A stretch of DNA of 64,000 nucleotides from Bemisia tabaci (lineage: Eukaryota > Arthropoda > Insecta > Hemiptera > Aleyrodidae). The stretch is taken from positions 59,291,749-59,355,748 of the forward strand of contig NC_092793.1 of assembly GCF_918797505.1 (NCBI RefSeq), read 5' to 3'. The notes under the pieces are model-generated. The model was not told the origin of the DNA. It saw only the letters and a list, made by a program, of their open reading frames with translations, and searched no databases. A program made the position numbers and the translations under genes. Positions 50,101 to 58,522 of the stretch are shown piece by piece. Each line of letters begins with the position of its first letter. Position 1 is the stretch's first letter.

Positions 50101-52574
50101 CCACCAACCCACCCCCCTCCTCCCCCCGGATTTTTGCCAGTTTAACAGTTATTCCCAACTGTGATCAGCCTGTCATGCCATGCACTTACATGAATCACAC
50201 TTAAGATGTATTACAATTTACACTGTTGCTGCTTTAGTGTCATAATTCATTGCTTATTTCCGAGAAAAAGGAATGATCATTATTACTTGGAATTTTGTGG
50301 AATTTTCTTAATCTTGAAAAGAAAATTCGATGGATAGGTATTTTACATAATAGCTAAAAAAAAGGCATATTTAATTTCACTCTCAGTTTGTCTTAGATGA
50401 CATTAAATCCTCTAATGGACACATGCACGTAGAAACGTCTGTCATATTCTTTGTGGTCTACAGGGGGCTATTCAAGTATTACATAGGTACATACTTTAAG
50501 TATTTTTGTCGATTAGACTACTCTCCTGAAGGACAAGCCCTCAACTCCCGTTTTGAATTGCGCAAGACTGGCCTGACACCCCCTTTAAATTGAGAGAGGG
50601 TGTCAAACCCACATCAAAACACAAAAATACTATTCATAATTAGAAAATAAAGAAAGAAAAAAATATTAAGAATCCTTTTTAAAAAATGGACCTACTTCAG
50701 TGAAAAGCAACAAACTCCATATTTCAAACCTAAGAAGCTTTTGGAGAGAATGACTTGACTGCTAAGTATTTGAAAATCTAGTGTGAATAAACGCAGTATA
50801 ATAAAAACAGGAGAGTGTCAACTTAATTGACCATAAGACGAACCGTAATATGAACAGTAGCAAAGCAGTCCCGACAAATAAGAAAATATTTAAAAAGTAT
50901 TGAATTCATTTGAATGATCTAAATGAGAAGATGAGTGTGATGCATTGAACTAACTTTTACTCTTAGGTAAGAGGGTTCTTCGACATTCAAGCGCATTAAT
51001 TTCCAGTCAAAAGTAGCCTTCTTCCTTTCTTCACCCAAAGGGCCTTCAGGTAGATCCATCACCATTCCGACATCGCATGCCTCAAACTGTAATAAAATGT
51101 AAAAGCACAGATTCATGAATGCTAAAATTTATGACAGAATAATAACCGAATTACATTCATATTTGACTAATAGAAAGTGTAGGTGCAGCAGAATGGTGCC
51201 CTCGGGCATGCAATATCTAGTAAAATTCCTGTTTGCAAGCGAGACAGTCTTTATGGTCAAATTGTTTATAAAACTCCAAATTAAACAATTTTTTAGAGTC
51301 GACTGATGGTACGTTACGACGGGAGCAGGATGAATGTATGAGAACATTTGAGAACAACCTCTGAGAACATTTCTGGACTTCATAATAAAAATGGGATTTT
51401 TAATTTAATAGGCGAGGTTATGTTTGTTGTAATTGTAATCGTTGTAAATTGTTGATTCCTACCCTACATCTCGCACTATACTTAGAGACAGCATTTGATT
51501 GGTTGACCAACTGTTGTAATGGGTATTAGAGTGTACTTTTGTACTCTCCCCGTTATTACCACCATTACTCAGAATTGAAAACAGGTACATGAGCATGCAA
51601 CAGTTGCAATACAGCATTGTGCAAAAAAAATCCTCAAATTGTGACACGAGAGACAGGCCCCCCCACCATCTAATTGAAACGGTTCATACCATTACATAAA
51701 CTGAAGACTCGGAGGTAAGAACGACAAAGTTGAAACACTTACAATCCAAAAATGGAATAACCATGGATCGGGTGTATTGTTAGGTGCTGGCACCTGAGGT
51801 TTTCAAAAACATTCCTGTTCCTCTCAGTGCCATGACCACAAACAATGCTGTTGCTTAAGCTACGCTAGGGGAACACTATTCAAGGGCGTTTTATGATGTT
51901 GAAAGACTTAAACTTATGGATGAAAAAATTCATCCTCATTTTGATGGATGTTCATTTCTCAGTCACCAGCATCTTACATGGATACCATATATAATTTGAA
52001 AATGCTCTTGGGAGCGAGCACTTGATGTGGTTTTCAGCATGTTTAAGTACTGATGCATCAAACACATGAAAATATAAAGTTGTTTAAGAAGCTGTGGGGT
52101 TACCACCAACAAGCAGAATATCTAATTTTGGTGAAATAAATTCTAACTACTTGGCTACGTGGGTTTTAGAGTAGCGAATGAAAGGAGAGAGCAGGTGCAC
52201 ATGGGACCTACTAACTTTTTGGCGGAGATGAAAAAATTTAACACGGTAAGTAAATTTTCTCACAGAGATTAAAGATAAGTAGCTGTAATAGTTAAAAGAT
52301 CACATTCTGGCCGAGGCTTTCACTGGGGAGTGAAATTCTAGTAAGAAGGGACTGAGTGTTTACATAACCAGAACAGGATGCAAGAGAAATGTTGGAGGAA
52401 CTGTCTGACATCCAATCCTGTGGCACATTGACGGGCATGAGTTAACTAAGTGTTTAATTAGTTTCAAATGACACGTAAAATAATACATACTGATGAGAAA
52501 CTCACTTTGCACACTCCTTCAACGTTTTTGGAGGGTAGAACAGGGTAAGACTCCACTTCGTCGAATCCACCCAT
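17880..52574 (-). CDS. ACOX: Peroxisomal acyl-CoA oxidase (ACOX3/ACOX1 type), 16 exons
   Basis: Oxidises acyl-CoA to trans-2-enoyl-CoA with FAD, making H2O2: the first step of peroxisomal beta-oxidation. Exons in gene order: 52574-52506, 51086-50961, 30846-30688, 30164-30009, 28983-28836, 27874-27703, 25993-25878, 24899-24736, 24276-24148, 23187-23067, 22108-21876, 21581-21527, 21339-21185, 20587-20458, 19770-19616, 17975-17880. They sum to 2,184 nt (727 residues plus stop), near the usual ~700, and every phase matches. Family signatures: [17 protein letters not shown] (37-52), [10 protein letters not shown] (178-187, flavin region), [36 protein letters not shown] (371-383), [11 protein letters not shown] (441-451) and [14 protein letters not shown] with the likely catalytic Glu471. 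The C terminus SKL is a type-1 peroxisomal signal. Oddities: a VCCCKAL stretch where relatives have Ser-rich SSSKPL, a GC donor in intron 8, and a 20-kb intron 2. The ACOX1 versus ACOX3 assignment is uncertain. Confidence 0.93.
18746..19484. mobile_element. Non-autonomous hAT-like element in ACOX intron 15
   Basis: The ends are tagacctgtgc (18746) and gcacaggtcta (ending 19484). The flanking octamers ctaggaac (18738-18745) and ctagaaac (19485-19492) match at 7 of 8 bases, as expected for the 8-bp target duplication of hAT transposons. Subterminal sequence is rich in 'gattacgatt' repeats. The 101-codon ORF inside does not look like a transposase. The TSD mismatch indicates an old insertion. 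Confidence 0.75.
23566..23766. repeat. Dispersed repeat copy in ACOX intron 9
   Basis: Begins cagtgtgatccaaaagtcct and ends cttcctgatcaccctgta, imperfect inverted ends. A diverged copy lies at 29598-29817 in intron 4. Both contain 'gcaccacccctataac'-like and 'aaaagttacagggatg'-like segments. An old MITE-like family. Confidence 0.5.
23928..24006 (-). other. Exon-like 79-bp segment in ACOX intron 9 that would stop translation
   Basis: Flanked by a plausible acceptor (ttttaatctctttaag) and donor (GCG|gtaggt). If spliced in after exon 9 (phase 0), its first codon is TGA, and 79 nt is not a multiple of three, so it would truncate the protein. Skipping it joins exon 9 to exon 10 in frame with the family's normal spacing of about 50 residues between QWRLF and the Glu-Cys-Arg-Glu motif region. 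It is either a chance splice-site pair or a regulatory poison exon. Confidence 0.3.
24277..24735 (-). other. GC-AG intron (ACOX intron 8)
   Basis: Exon 8 ends DYQLQ (...ttgcag) and is followed directly by gcaagcccc. Exon 9 starts after ttcactcag with QWRLFPF. The protein junction [10 protein letters not shown] is a conserved ACOX stretch, so the boundary is fixed by homology and the donor is GC, not GT. Confidence 0.8.
24979..25010. other. Short perfect hairpin in ACOX intron 7
   Basis: agaagtaaaagat (24979-24991) and its exact reverse complement (24998-25010) enclose a 6-base loop. A T-rich run lies about 90 bp downstream (25099-25125). Possibly a remnant of a small element. Confidence 0.55.
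26742..27437. mobile_element. Foldback-type element in ACOX intron 6
   Basis: The arms 26742-26901 and 27278-27437, 160 bp each, are near-perfect inverted repeats. The tips read gaaagaaccccgcacagag and its complement. The spacer of about 376 bp is strikingly GC-rich (e.g. ccggccggcggcgccgg) compared with the AT-rich arms and intron. There is no transposase-like ORF. No clear target duplication was found. Confidence 0.8.
29598..29817. repeat. Dispersed repeat copy in ACOX intron 4
   Basis: A diverged copy of the repeat at 23566-23766: it begins acacggagtaatcc and ends gtcactctgt. A second common repeat, with 'ggttggttttccttgaagg' and a 'tttaggccatcagtacc' segment, lies just to its left (about 29220-29520). 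It also occurs near 14740-14900, 17230-17420, 21600-21740, 52985-53230 and 56590-56850. Confidence 0.5.
31408..31687. mobile_element. MITE with 'cagggttgcc' ends, copy 1
   Basis: Starts cagggttgcctcagaaattg and ends ttccctgactgtggcaaccctg, inverted at the tips. The interior repeats 'ttccctgacatttt'. Other copies lie at 35612-35908 and, decayed, at about 43050-43304. Non-coding. Confidence 0.7.
32204..32465. mobile_element. MITE with 'ggaaccaagccacatc' ends, copy 1
   Basis: The inverted ends read tattgggctgcgttaag and cttaacgcagcc-type complement, running in through ggaaccaagccacatc and agctattgc. A second copy lies at about 48693-48945. Immediately to its right is a truncated half of another MITE family (ggacgtatttctgccaaacg, 32467-32525). 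Confidence 0.7.
33501..33852. mobile_element. MITE with 15-bp perfect ends and 6-bp target duplication
   Basis: The ends are cagggtgtctacagg and cctgtagacaccctg. The sequence gctgaa occurs directly on both sides (33495-33500, 33853-33858). The interior repeats 'ggactttttcagga'. 352 bp, no ORF of note. An intact duplication suggests a fairly recent insertion. Confidence 0.85.
35195..35466. mobile_element. MITE of the 'ctgattattgaaa' family
   Basis: Starts tgggctgatcattgaaattg and ends tcaatttcaataatcggcccgc. Same family as 4221-4495. Confidence 0.75.
35536..36248. mobile_element. Composite MITE: one element with two others inserted
   Basis: The outer element starts cagtgggctgattattgaaa and ends near 36248 (tttcaagaatcagctggctgat). 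It is broken twice. A 'cagggttgcc' element occupies 35612-35908. A 122-bp hairpin element occupies 36104-36225, flanked by aatt on both sides (36100-36103, 36226-36229). The order shows that the outer element is the oldest. Confidence 0.75.
36104..36225. mobile_element. Hairpin MITE with about 35-bp inverted ends, nested
   Basis: Starts ggacgcatttctgtcaaaca and ends with the imperfect complement tgatagaaatacgtcc. Flanked by aatt. Partial relatives lie at about 4869-5040 and 32467-32525. A related hairpin at 59314-59385 uses 'gctaaaaagaactatg'. Confidence 0.75.
36755..37270. repeat. Tandem array, period about 200 bp, about 2.6 copies
   Basis: The block ttttctcgagaaatac recurs at 36755, 36953 and 37156. 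It is followed each time by 'attttcttattccttat' and 'tttcctatgttgctgctaat'-like sequence. It lies near the left end of the 3.6-kb element. Confidence 0.85.
39200..40090. repeat. Tandem array, period about 161 bp, about 5.5 copies
   Basis: The block 'gccaaaatttcagtc' recurs at about 39363, 39524, 39683 and 39845, with a diverged start at 39200 and end at 40005. Copies 2 and 3 are nearly identical and the outer ones more diverged, as expected from unequal exchange. It lies at the right end of the 3.6-kb element. Confidence 0.85.
40560..40965. repeat. Dispersed repeat with C-rich segments, copy 1
   Basis: Shares 'gtgcgtgatatatttttcat', 'tcaatttttcggtgagatca' and 'gagctaggggagtccc' with 60161-60478. 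The end cctagttccgcccatgg mirrors the start catgggtggaactagg of the other copy, so the full element probably has inverted ends. The poly-C runs explain the odd Pro/Gly ORFs here. Confidence 0.6.
40997..41227. mobile_element. MITE with about 40-bp inverted ends
   Basis: actggaaaaaaacacattgg at the left is mirrored by ccaatgtgtttttttcca at the right. The inverted similarity continues through 'atctagagtccagactctt' and nearly to the centre, so single strands would form a long hairpin. gtac occurs at both outer ends and may be the target duplication. Confidence 0.8.
43050..43304. repeat. Decayed copy of the 'cagggttgcc' MITE
   Basis: Left end aagggttgccacagaatttg; interior 'ttccctgacatttc'. The right end is degraded (gagaccctcattcc). 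It lies directly downstream of the stop of the hypothetical gene at 43323-43772. Confidence 0.55.
43323..43772 (-). CDS. Hypothetical small secreted protein, nested in ACOX intron 2
   Basis: A 149-residue ORF on the minus strand, starting ATG at 43772. The first ~22 residues, [20 protein letters not shown], look like a signal peptide. The rest is basic with few Cys (a late CC pair near the C terminus). I recognise no domain. A potential donor (AATAG|gtacct) inside the ORF near residue 47 means this could be only a first exon. The first 61 nt are duplicated in inverted orientation at 48455-48515, on the far side of the 4.5-kb palindrome, without the start codon. The ORF may be real, a decaying gene copy, or chance. 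Confidence 0.35.
   Translation of the reverse strand: MKLHNLSIIAMLVVPFFQNAIQMEKNNVADLLDHSSGPFQLKAANRYLIKSHKRIIDLRSSPRAALMSTYKTYCRLILIVHYAQIPGKFPKIKIALPFVRHVKNFTGIPKIALVELKPRSHFTFSYGSQVHDQNFSRIKSSHHRCCLAG
43869..48414. mobile_element. Giant palindrome / foldback element, arms about 1.47 kb
   Basis: The left arm 43869-45342 and right arm 46939-48414 are inverted copies that I see as almost identical, including an A-run (45149-45171) mirrored by a T-run (47110-47136). The tips read tgggtcattccacgtcaag. The inner third of each arm is a tandem array of about 175-180 bp ('gatgcatctcctgaatagtc' type). The 1,596-bp spacer has no transposase; it holds short ORFs and a GC-rich stretch near 45600-45690. 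Long inverted repeats built of tandem units are the design of Drosophila FB elements. Family assignment is inference. No target duplication is evident. Confidence 0.85.
48455..48515 (+). pseudogene. Inverted 5' fragment of the hypothetical secreted-protein ORF, ATG lost
   Basis: 61 bp matches the reverse complement of 43709-43769 with few changes. Relative to that copy, three bases including the start codon are missing ahead of 'aagttgcacaatctt', and similarity ends after 'caatcca'. The two copies point away from each other across the palindrome. Confidence 0.6.
48693..48945. mobile_element. MITE with 'gaaccaagcc' ends, copy 2
   Basis: Starts tggactgcgtttaacag and ends in the inverted equivalent (tggtttggttcctttctctt). 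It is the diverged relative of 32204-32465, reading the shared 'gtgcggattcctttgaaaat' segment in the opposite orientation. Confidence 0.65.
49021..49480. repeat. Repeat block with 'taaaatgacgtaacgctc' and poly-G
   Basis: 'gtccataaaatgacgtaacgc' (about 49030) is mirrored by 'gcgttacgtaacagtatgga' (about 49134), enclosing a 20-bp G run (49096-49115). A related end with 'tttatgaacagcccctggg' lies at about 49450-49470. Probably two overlapping inverted-end elements. Confidence 0.5.
50961..51086 (-). CDS. ACOX: ACOX exon 2, separated from exon 3 by 20 kb
   Basis: Acceptor ttacag, then 42 codons beginning [16 protein letters not shown] and ending EEPSYLR, then donor gtaaaa. The PEGPL...TFDWK segment is the hallmark of the acyl-CoA oxidase N terminus. 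It is absent from the rest of the gene at 17.9-30.8 kb, which shows that this distant exon belongs to it. Confidence 0.9.
52506..52574 (-). CDS. ACOX: ACOX exon 1 with start codon
   Basis: 23 codons beginning [20 protein letters not shown], ending at a gtgagt donor in phase 0, which fits exon 2. The start context is tctacgATGG. Length and composition fit a short N-terminal extension before the conserved region. No homology confirms it, so the start rests on ORF and splice-site logic. Confidence 0.75.
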
Positions 52575-52720
52575 CGTAGACGCGTGAATTGATGACAGGA
52601 GGAACTGAATAAAAGCAACAAACTTTAGACTGAAACCTCAAAATTTGACAGGTTTGAGTAAACTTCTGCCTGATTTTCAGAAAGCGAAAATAACAAGTCG
52701 GAAATTGACTGCACGACCGC
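52575..52720 (-). promoter_or_regulatory. Probable ACOX 5' UTR and core promoter
   Basis: Upstream of the ACOX start on the minus strand are arthropod-initiator-like TTCAGTC (about 52625-52633) and GCAGTCAAT (about 52704-52712). There is no TATA box at a convincing distance. A repeat begins farther out (52985-53230). Confidence 0.25.
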
Positions 52721-52984
52721 ACCAAAACAAATCTATCCTGAGACGTTGACCGATAACGATAACGAAAAACCGGGTGGCGTGAAAGATGAGAGATTGAGCA
52801 TTGGATGAGCGTGCCGGCGACTTCGGTTTCAGTGTTTTGTCGTATAGAGTGCGCTGCTATGCAAAAGTACAACAAGTTGTATCGGCTCAGTTTGAAGGAA
52901 AATTTTGTTTGATAAGTGGCCTCGTCAAGAGTTTGGGACTATTATGGAGGGCCAATGGCCGAAGTGCAAAACTATGTATTTCCG

Positions 52985-53230
52985 TTTGCGATGTTGCAAA
53001 CTTCCTGTCATCCTTAATTTTTCTTTAAGCTCGCCATCGTAATTCCTTGAAAACTTCCTTGATTTTACTTCTCTTTCAGCAGAAAATTCTGTATAAATTT
53101 CAAGCTAAAAGGTTAACTTGTTTCTCTTGAGAAAAAAAAATAGGAGGGGCAATTTTGAAACCCAGCCATTGAGATAGGTGGTCTTGATTTTTAACCATTG
53201 ATATGAGTAGAACAGCTTCAACGTACTACG
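52985..53230. repeat. Dispersed repeat 'gatgttgcaaacttcctg'
   Basis: A good copy of a repeat also present at 56590-56850 and, diverged and shorter, in several ACOX introns and near 14740 and 17230. Shared blocks are cgatgttgcaaacttcctgt, 'ttccttgaaaacttcc', 'tctgtataaatttcaagc' and a terminal 'accattgatatg'. No coding capacity. Parts of it create spurious ORFs wherever it lands. Confidence 0.6.
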
Positions 53231-53799
53231 GGCGAGTCTATTTTGTCTTATTACTTCCTTACTACTGCATACAAATCATTTAAAACTACTTATAATTCTC
53301 ATCACCGTAAGGCCGTATCATTTTTAGAAAACAACTATAGTGACTACTTGGGGCGCCGCGAGGTGTCACTAGTTTTGTTTAATACTGGGGGGGGGGGGGG
53401 ATCCAAGTGAAAACTGTCCGCTTCTCTCAGTTTTGACATTATTAGTTTGACGGATGTGCCATCTTATTTTTACTTTTTCAAGGAGTGTTGATTTCCCGTC
53501 TGAAAAAGGCACGATTAATTTTTATTGAAAACAATCCCAAAAAAACTAGATAGAGAAAAATGTATAGCAAATATGAAAAAAAAAATGAGAAAAAAAAACA
53601 GTACGATTCATTTCACGAATTCCACTCACGTTTTTCCTCACATTTTTCAGCCGTGAAATAAATTCTTGTAAAAAAAATATAAGTAAAGACCTCGTAAAAT
53701 GTTTGAGGTTGTAATACACACTAGTTCACATCAGTTGTGCTGTGACGTCACAAGGGTGGAGCGATAGGAGGAACGGAACCAGGCGCCGCATTGCCGAAA

Positions 53800-53940
53800 G
53801 CGTCAAAATGAAGAAGATAGGGGAGAGGAAGGAGGAAAAATAAAAGGAAATGTTCGAAAAAGGAAGAAAAAAAGAGAAAGAAACGAGGAGGGAAGTGAAA
53901 AACAGGGGAAGAAGGGCAAGGAAAATGGGTGCGAAGATGG
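53800..53940. repeat. Polypurine tract
   Basis: About 140 bp that is almost entirely A/G on the plus strand (gaagataggggagaggaagg and so on). The two overlapping minus-strand ORFs across it, rich in Phe/Ser/Leu or Pro/Phe, are artefacts of this composition. Confidence 0.65.
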
Positions 53941-54105
53941 TAAGGCATTGATGTGGGGGCAACAGGCGCCTCTTTGGGTAAGGAAATTACCCTTTGGAGC
54001 TTAATTTAAACAAGAGGGCGCCTTAAGGTGGGGGATTTTGTTGTTTCAAAATCACCACTCCCTTTGTATTTCTATTTTTTTAAAGAGGAACAAGCCATTT
54101 CTGTA

Positions 54106-54620
54106 GATTAGTCAGTGATGCGGTCAGATGAGATAATTCTTTGATGAAGCGCGTCGACACATGCAAAACGCCTTCATTGAGAGAAGATACTTCCCAGCTC
54201 GGCCCCAGAGGCCGAATAGTTGCATCCTTTCAAAACCCAATCAACAATGTAGCAGCGTAGATTAGTCAGTGATGCGGTTGAATGAGATAATTCTCTTATG
54301 AAGCTTGTCGACACATGCAAAACGCCTTCATAGGGAAAAGATACTTCCTAGCGTCGCTTCAAAGACTGAATAGTTGCACCACTTCAAAACCCAATAACAC
54401 TGTGACGTCGTAGGTTAGCCAGTAATGGAGTGGGTTACGATAGTTTTTTAATTAACTGCGTCAACGCACGAGAAGCGCCTTCATTGGGAAAAGATACTCC
54501 CTAGCGATGCCTAGGAAGTCGAATAGTTGCATCCTTCCAAAACCCAGTTAACAGTGTAGCAGCAAAGATTAGCCGGTTGTTGGAGATAATTCTTGTTTGG
54601 TTAATCGTGTAGACGCATAA
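54106..54620. repeat. Tandem array, period about 154 bp, about 3.3 copies
   Basis: The block 'gattagtcagtgatgcgg' occurs at 54106 and 54260, with diverged versions at about 54413 and 54567. Each unit includes 'gtcgacacatgcaaaacgcc' and 'gaatagttgca'. Divergence increases to the right. Confidence 0.8.
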
Positions 54621-55122
54621 AAGGAACGTCTTAGTTGTGAAAAGATCCTATGGAAGATGAATATATATTTCCTGTAATTTTCAAAGGATGGATTTACATC
54701 CATTTGAATGTTCTGAAATAATCCCTTCGATAGGAAAATTTTTAAACCTTTCAGACCAATTTGAGATGTTGAAGTTAGGACCTTTATCAAAAAATTGAAG
54801 GGAAACCGAGACATTTTTAAGTTAAAAAAATAGGCATAAAGTGAGTTTATAAAGCTCTATCACACGTATTCGTTTTAAAAGTGGAGCATGGAGAATATAG
54901 AGAAACAATCATTGGAATAAGACCAAAAGTTTAGAGGCATTAATCTGTTTTCGAATGTAAAATAAAATAAAACCTGTCCTTCAGAAGAGGCGTTCAAGTA
55001 TTCTTCCGAGGGCCAAATGCAAAACGGAGAATTTTAAAATTTTAAGCTATAGCCCTTCTACCAGAAATCGCTACGAAGAATGCGGACTATGTTGGTATTT
55101 TGATCCGATAGCCCGTTCATAA

Positions 55123-58100
55123 TAGTAGGGCGGATAAGGGGAAAAAGTTCCCAGAATCGTGCATTTCTGGAAGAAAGCATGAAACTTTCAGGATATCATC
55201 TTTACCTATAGAAGGTTCAATTTCGCAAGTGAGCCCAAAATTCTGAGGCCATGGGGGCCGGGGGGGCAGGGGGCCCTGATTTCGCTATGTTTTGCCGAAT
55301 TTTCGCGTTGGATCATCGTGAGAACGCCGTTAACAATGTAAAATGTAATCAAAACTTGTGTAAACGTGATTAGTAGGTTCTCTCAAACAGTATCCTAAAA
55401 TGCTATCACTGTCCGATCCCGGAGCACCCCTCAAAATGCCTAAAATTCAAAATGGCGCCCATAATAAGGCCTCCGGAATATCGGTATTTTCACTTGTGCA
55501 TATCCTGTCATGTGAGGTATCATTTTCCATGTAATTTTGGTCGCAGATTTCATATTTGAAGTCAAAACAACCCCCCGGTCAAAATTGGTGCCCCCAATCC
55601 AAGATGGCGTCCAGATTTGAAAGGCAGGAGGGTGCATTTTTTAAACTTTTACGCGATAAGGCAAGTGATATGTCATTTCCTATGTAATTTTGGTCGTAGA
55701 TTTCATTACTGAAGTCAAAAGAGTCCTCCGGTCAAAATTGGTGCCTCAAATCCAAGATGGTGGCCAAATTTTAAAGGCAGGAGGGTGCATTTTTTCAAAT
55801 TTTTACGTAATAAGGCAAGTGATATGTCATTTCCTATGTAATATTGGTCGTACATTTCATTATTGAAGTCAAAAAAGCCCCCCGGTCAAAATTGGTGCCC
55901 GAAGTCTAAGATGTCGGCCAAATTTGAAAGGCAGGAGTGTGAATTTTTATGAGAAAAAAAATCACGTGAGATGACAAGTGAGGTATCAATTTATACGCAT
56001 TTTTAGTCAACAAAACGAATCTAAATGAAATGTAAAAAAAATCTTTTACACAAAAATGAAACGAGATAATCAAGATGATTGCCATCATGGCTGACAAGTG
56101 AAAAATGATGAGCCACTAATAGTGAGGTGTCTTGCTGATTACTGCACAAAAACTCTGAACTCAATTTCAGATGCCCTAGACTCAGAGGATGAACAATTAA
56201 TAAGTACCGAAAATAATTTAGAAAACTTTCAGTCGGTTTCAGTTGGTGGGTCTCTACTCCATCGAGTGCGATCGAAGCATAGGCATACTTACGAATCCAT
56301 TGCACAAACCTATGTTCCATCAAATTGATGAGCAGACACCAATGTTTCTTTGCGTTTTCAAAGTGATGTTAAACGCGCAAAATCCGAGATGATCGCTGTT
56401 CTTGCATGCGTTTACTGGTTGCGATTCAACCCCTTACATCCATAAAATAGGAACAGCAACTTTATTCTGTACGCTTTTATCTGATCCTTACCTGCAAGAA
56501 TCTAAAGAAAGGTTCTTGGAACCTAATCAAAACCATGAACGGATGTAAAGAGCTGGAAAAGAGTAAATCGATGGTGAAACTGCTTAAATACTATTTCGGT
56601 TTGCGGTGTTGCAGACTTCTTGTCATACTTCCGTTCCTTCATTAAAAAATACTGGAGTCATTTCTTGAAAACTTTGCTTGTTTTCACTCTCTATGTGAGG
56701 AATATTCTGTAAAAATTTCAAGCCATGATGTTGGTTTGTTCCCCTTTCAAAAATAAAATAGGAGCGAATATTTTGAAATCCTGCAACCAAGATACGCACT
56801 TTTGCTGTTTCACTGTCGAAATATTACTCCTCAATGGTAGCCAAAAATGTGACTTTCGATGACCTCCGTCATCATATATCGAAGGAAAAATTTCCAGATT
56901 TCAATGTCTTCATTCAATTAGAGAAATTACCCTCGATATCATCAGCAATGAAGTAGGTAACATTAATTTAGGAGCTACTTTTATACTCAACTGTGGATGG
57001 GATGAAGTGATCTGGGTGCTTGTCTTTGGGGATGGATCAATAAAAACAAGGAGCTTCATCCTATTTTAAGTGACTTGCCTCCAGCTCCCGGAATCCCCGC
57101 TTAAAATTATTCGGTGTAATTGTAAGAAAGGGAGTGACACCATGCTGTACCACCAAGAAAATAATCTTTTCGTTCTTAGACTCATGCAGAAGTTCTGAAG
57201 ACTCCAACTGTAAAAAATTACAGAACCGTAGGAGGAAGATCCTGAAGAGCCTGACTGGGAATGTGAATCAGCATGTGTTGATTAGGATTTTCTCCTATAC
57301 TGACTGGAGAGGGTACGGCAAGAGGGTATACCCTGGAGGTATTATACCCTAATACTGGAGGGTGCGTCGCGTGAAATGTCCTTATCTTTATTGAGAAATT
57401 ATATGGGCTTAAAAATGAATAAAATAGCTCATTATAGATGCTCCTGTTAACACCATTCCTACCGTGGACGGCCGAACTGATCACCCTCTTAATTATCTCG
57501 TATCATTTTTGTGTAAAAGATTTTTTTTACATTTCATTTAGATTCGTTTTGTTGACTAAAAATGCGTATAAATTGATACCTCACTTGTCATCTCACGTGA
57601 TTTTTTTTCTCATAAAAATTCACACTCCTGCCTTTCAAATTTGGCCGACATCTTAGACTTCGGGCACCAATTTTGACCGGGGGGCTTTTTTGACTTCAAT
57701 AATGAAATGTACGACCAATATTACATAGGAAATGACATATCACTTGCCTTATTACGTAAAAATTTGAAAAAATGCACCCTCCTGCCTTTAAAATTTGGCC
57801 ACCATCTTGGATTTGAGGCACCAATTTTGACCGGAGGACTCTTTTGACTTCAGTAATGAAATCTACGACCAAAATTACATAGGAAATGACATATCACTTG
57901 CCTTATCGCGTAAAAGTTTAAAAAATGCACCCTCCTGCCTTTCAAATCTGGACGCCATCTTGGATTGGGGGCACCAATTTTGACCGGGGGGTTGTTTTGA
58001 CTTCAAATATGAAATCTGCGACCAAAATTACATGGAAAATGATACCTCACATGACAGGATATGCACAAGTGAAAATACCGATATTCCGGAGGCCTTATTA

Positions 58101-58436
58101 TGGGCGCCATTTTGAATTTTAGGCATTTTGAGGGGTGCTCCGGGATCGGACAGTGATAGCATTTTAGGATACTGTTTGAGAGAACCTACTAATCACGTTT
58201 ACACAAGTTTTGATTACATTTTACATTGTTAACGGCGTTCTCACGATGATCCAACGCGAAAATTCGGCAAAACATAGCGAAATCAGGGCCCCCTGCCCCC
58301 CCGGCCCCCATGGCCTCAGAATTTTGGGCTCACTTGCGAAATTGAACCTTCTATAGGTAAAGATGATATCCTGAAAGTTTCATGCTTTCTTCCAGAAATG
58401 CACGATTCTGGGAACTTTTTCCCCTTATCCCTACTA
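55123..58436. mobile_element. Second large palindrome, arms about 0.95 kb
   Basis: Left arm 55123-56070 and right arm 57492-58436. The same 65-residue translation arises from 55440-55637 (minus) and 57925-58122 (plus), so this part of the arms is identical. Inside each arm is a degenerate tandem repeat of about 145 bp ('aaattggtgcc', 'atccaagatgg', 'aaaggcaggagggtgca'). The 1,421-bp spacer contains the dispersed repeat at 56590-56850 and no recognisable transposase. No target duplication is evident. The inner arm ends carry acgagataat. Confidence 0.85.
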
Positions 58437-58522
58437 AACCATTTTGTTCCGGAACACTTATGCATGGCTACGGTCGAGGTGCCGCAAGTGATGTCGTGAG
58501 AGATATATCAGCCGTGATCCAT

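Larger units (their letters stand above)
30847..50960. other. ACOX intron 2 (about 20.1 kb), packed with repeats
   Basis: Bounded by the donor AGA|gtaaaagtt after ...EEPSYLR and the acceptor ctgtttcag before [13 protein letters not shown]. Joining the two restores the conserved ACOX N-terminal sequence. Identified contents are listed separately. Unlisted stretches such as 33860-35190 and 41230-43050 hold no gene that I can support. A GC-rich patch lies at 34590-34660. Confidence 0.8.

Noticed and set aside
55440..58122. Pairs of identical 50-65-residue ORFs at 55440-55637 / 57925-58122 and near 55906 / 57438
   Set aside because: They are the same palindrome-arm DNA read on opposite strands, and they cross tandem-repeat borders, so they are evidence of the inverted repeat rather than of genes.
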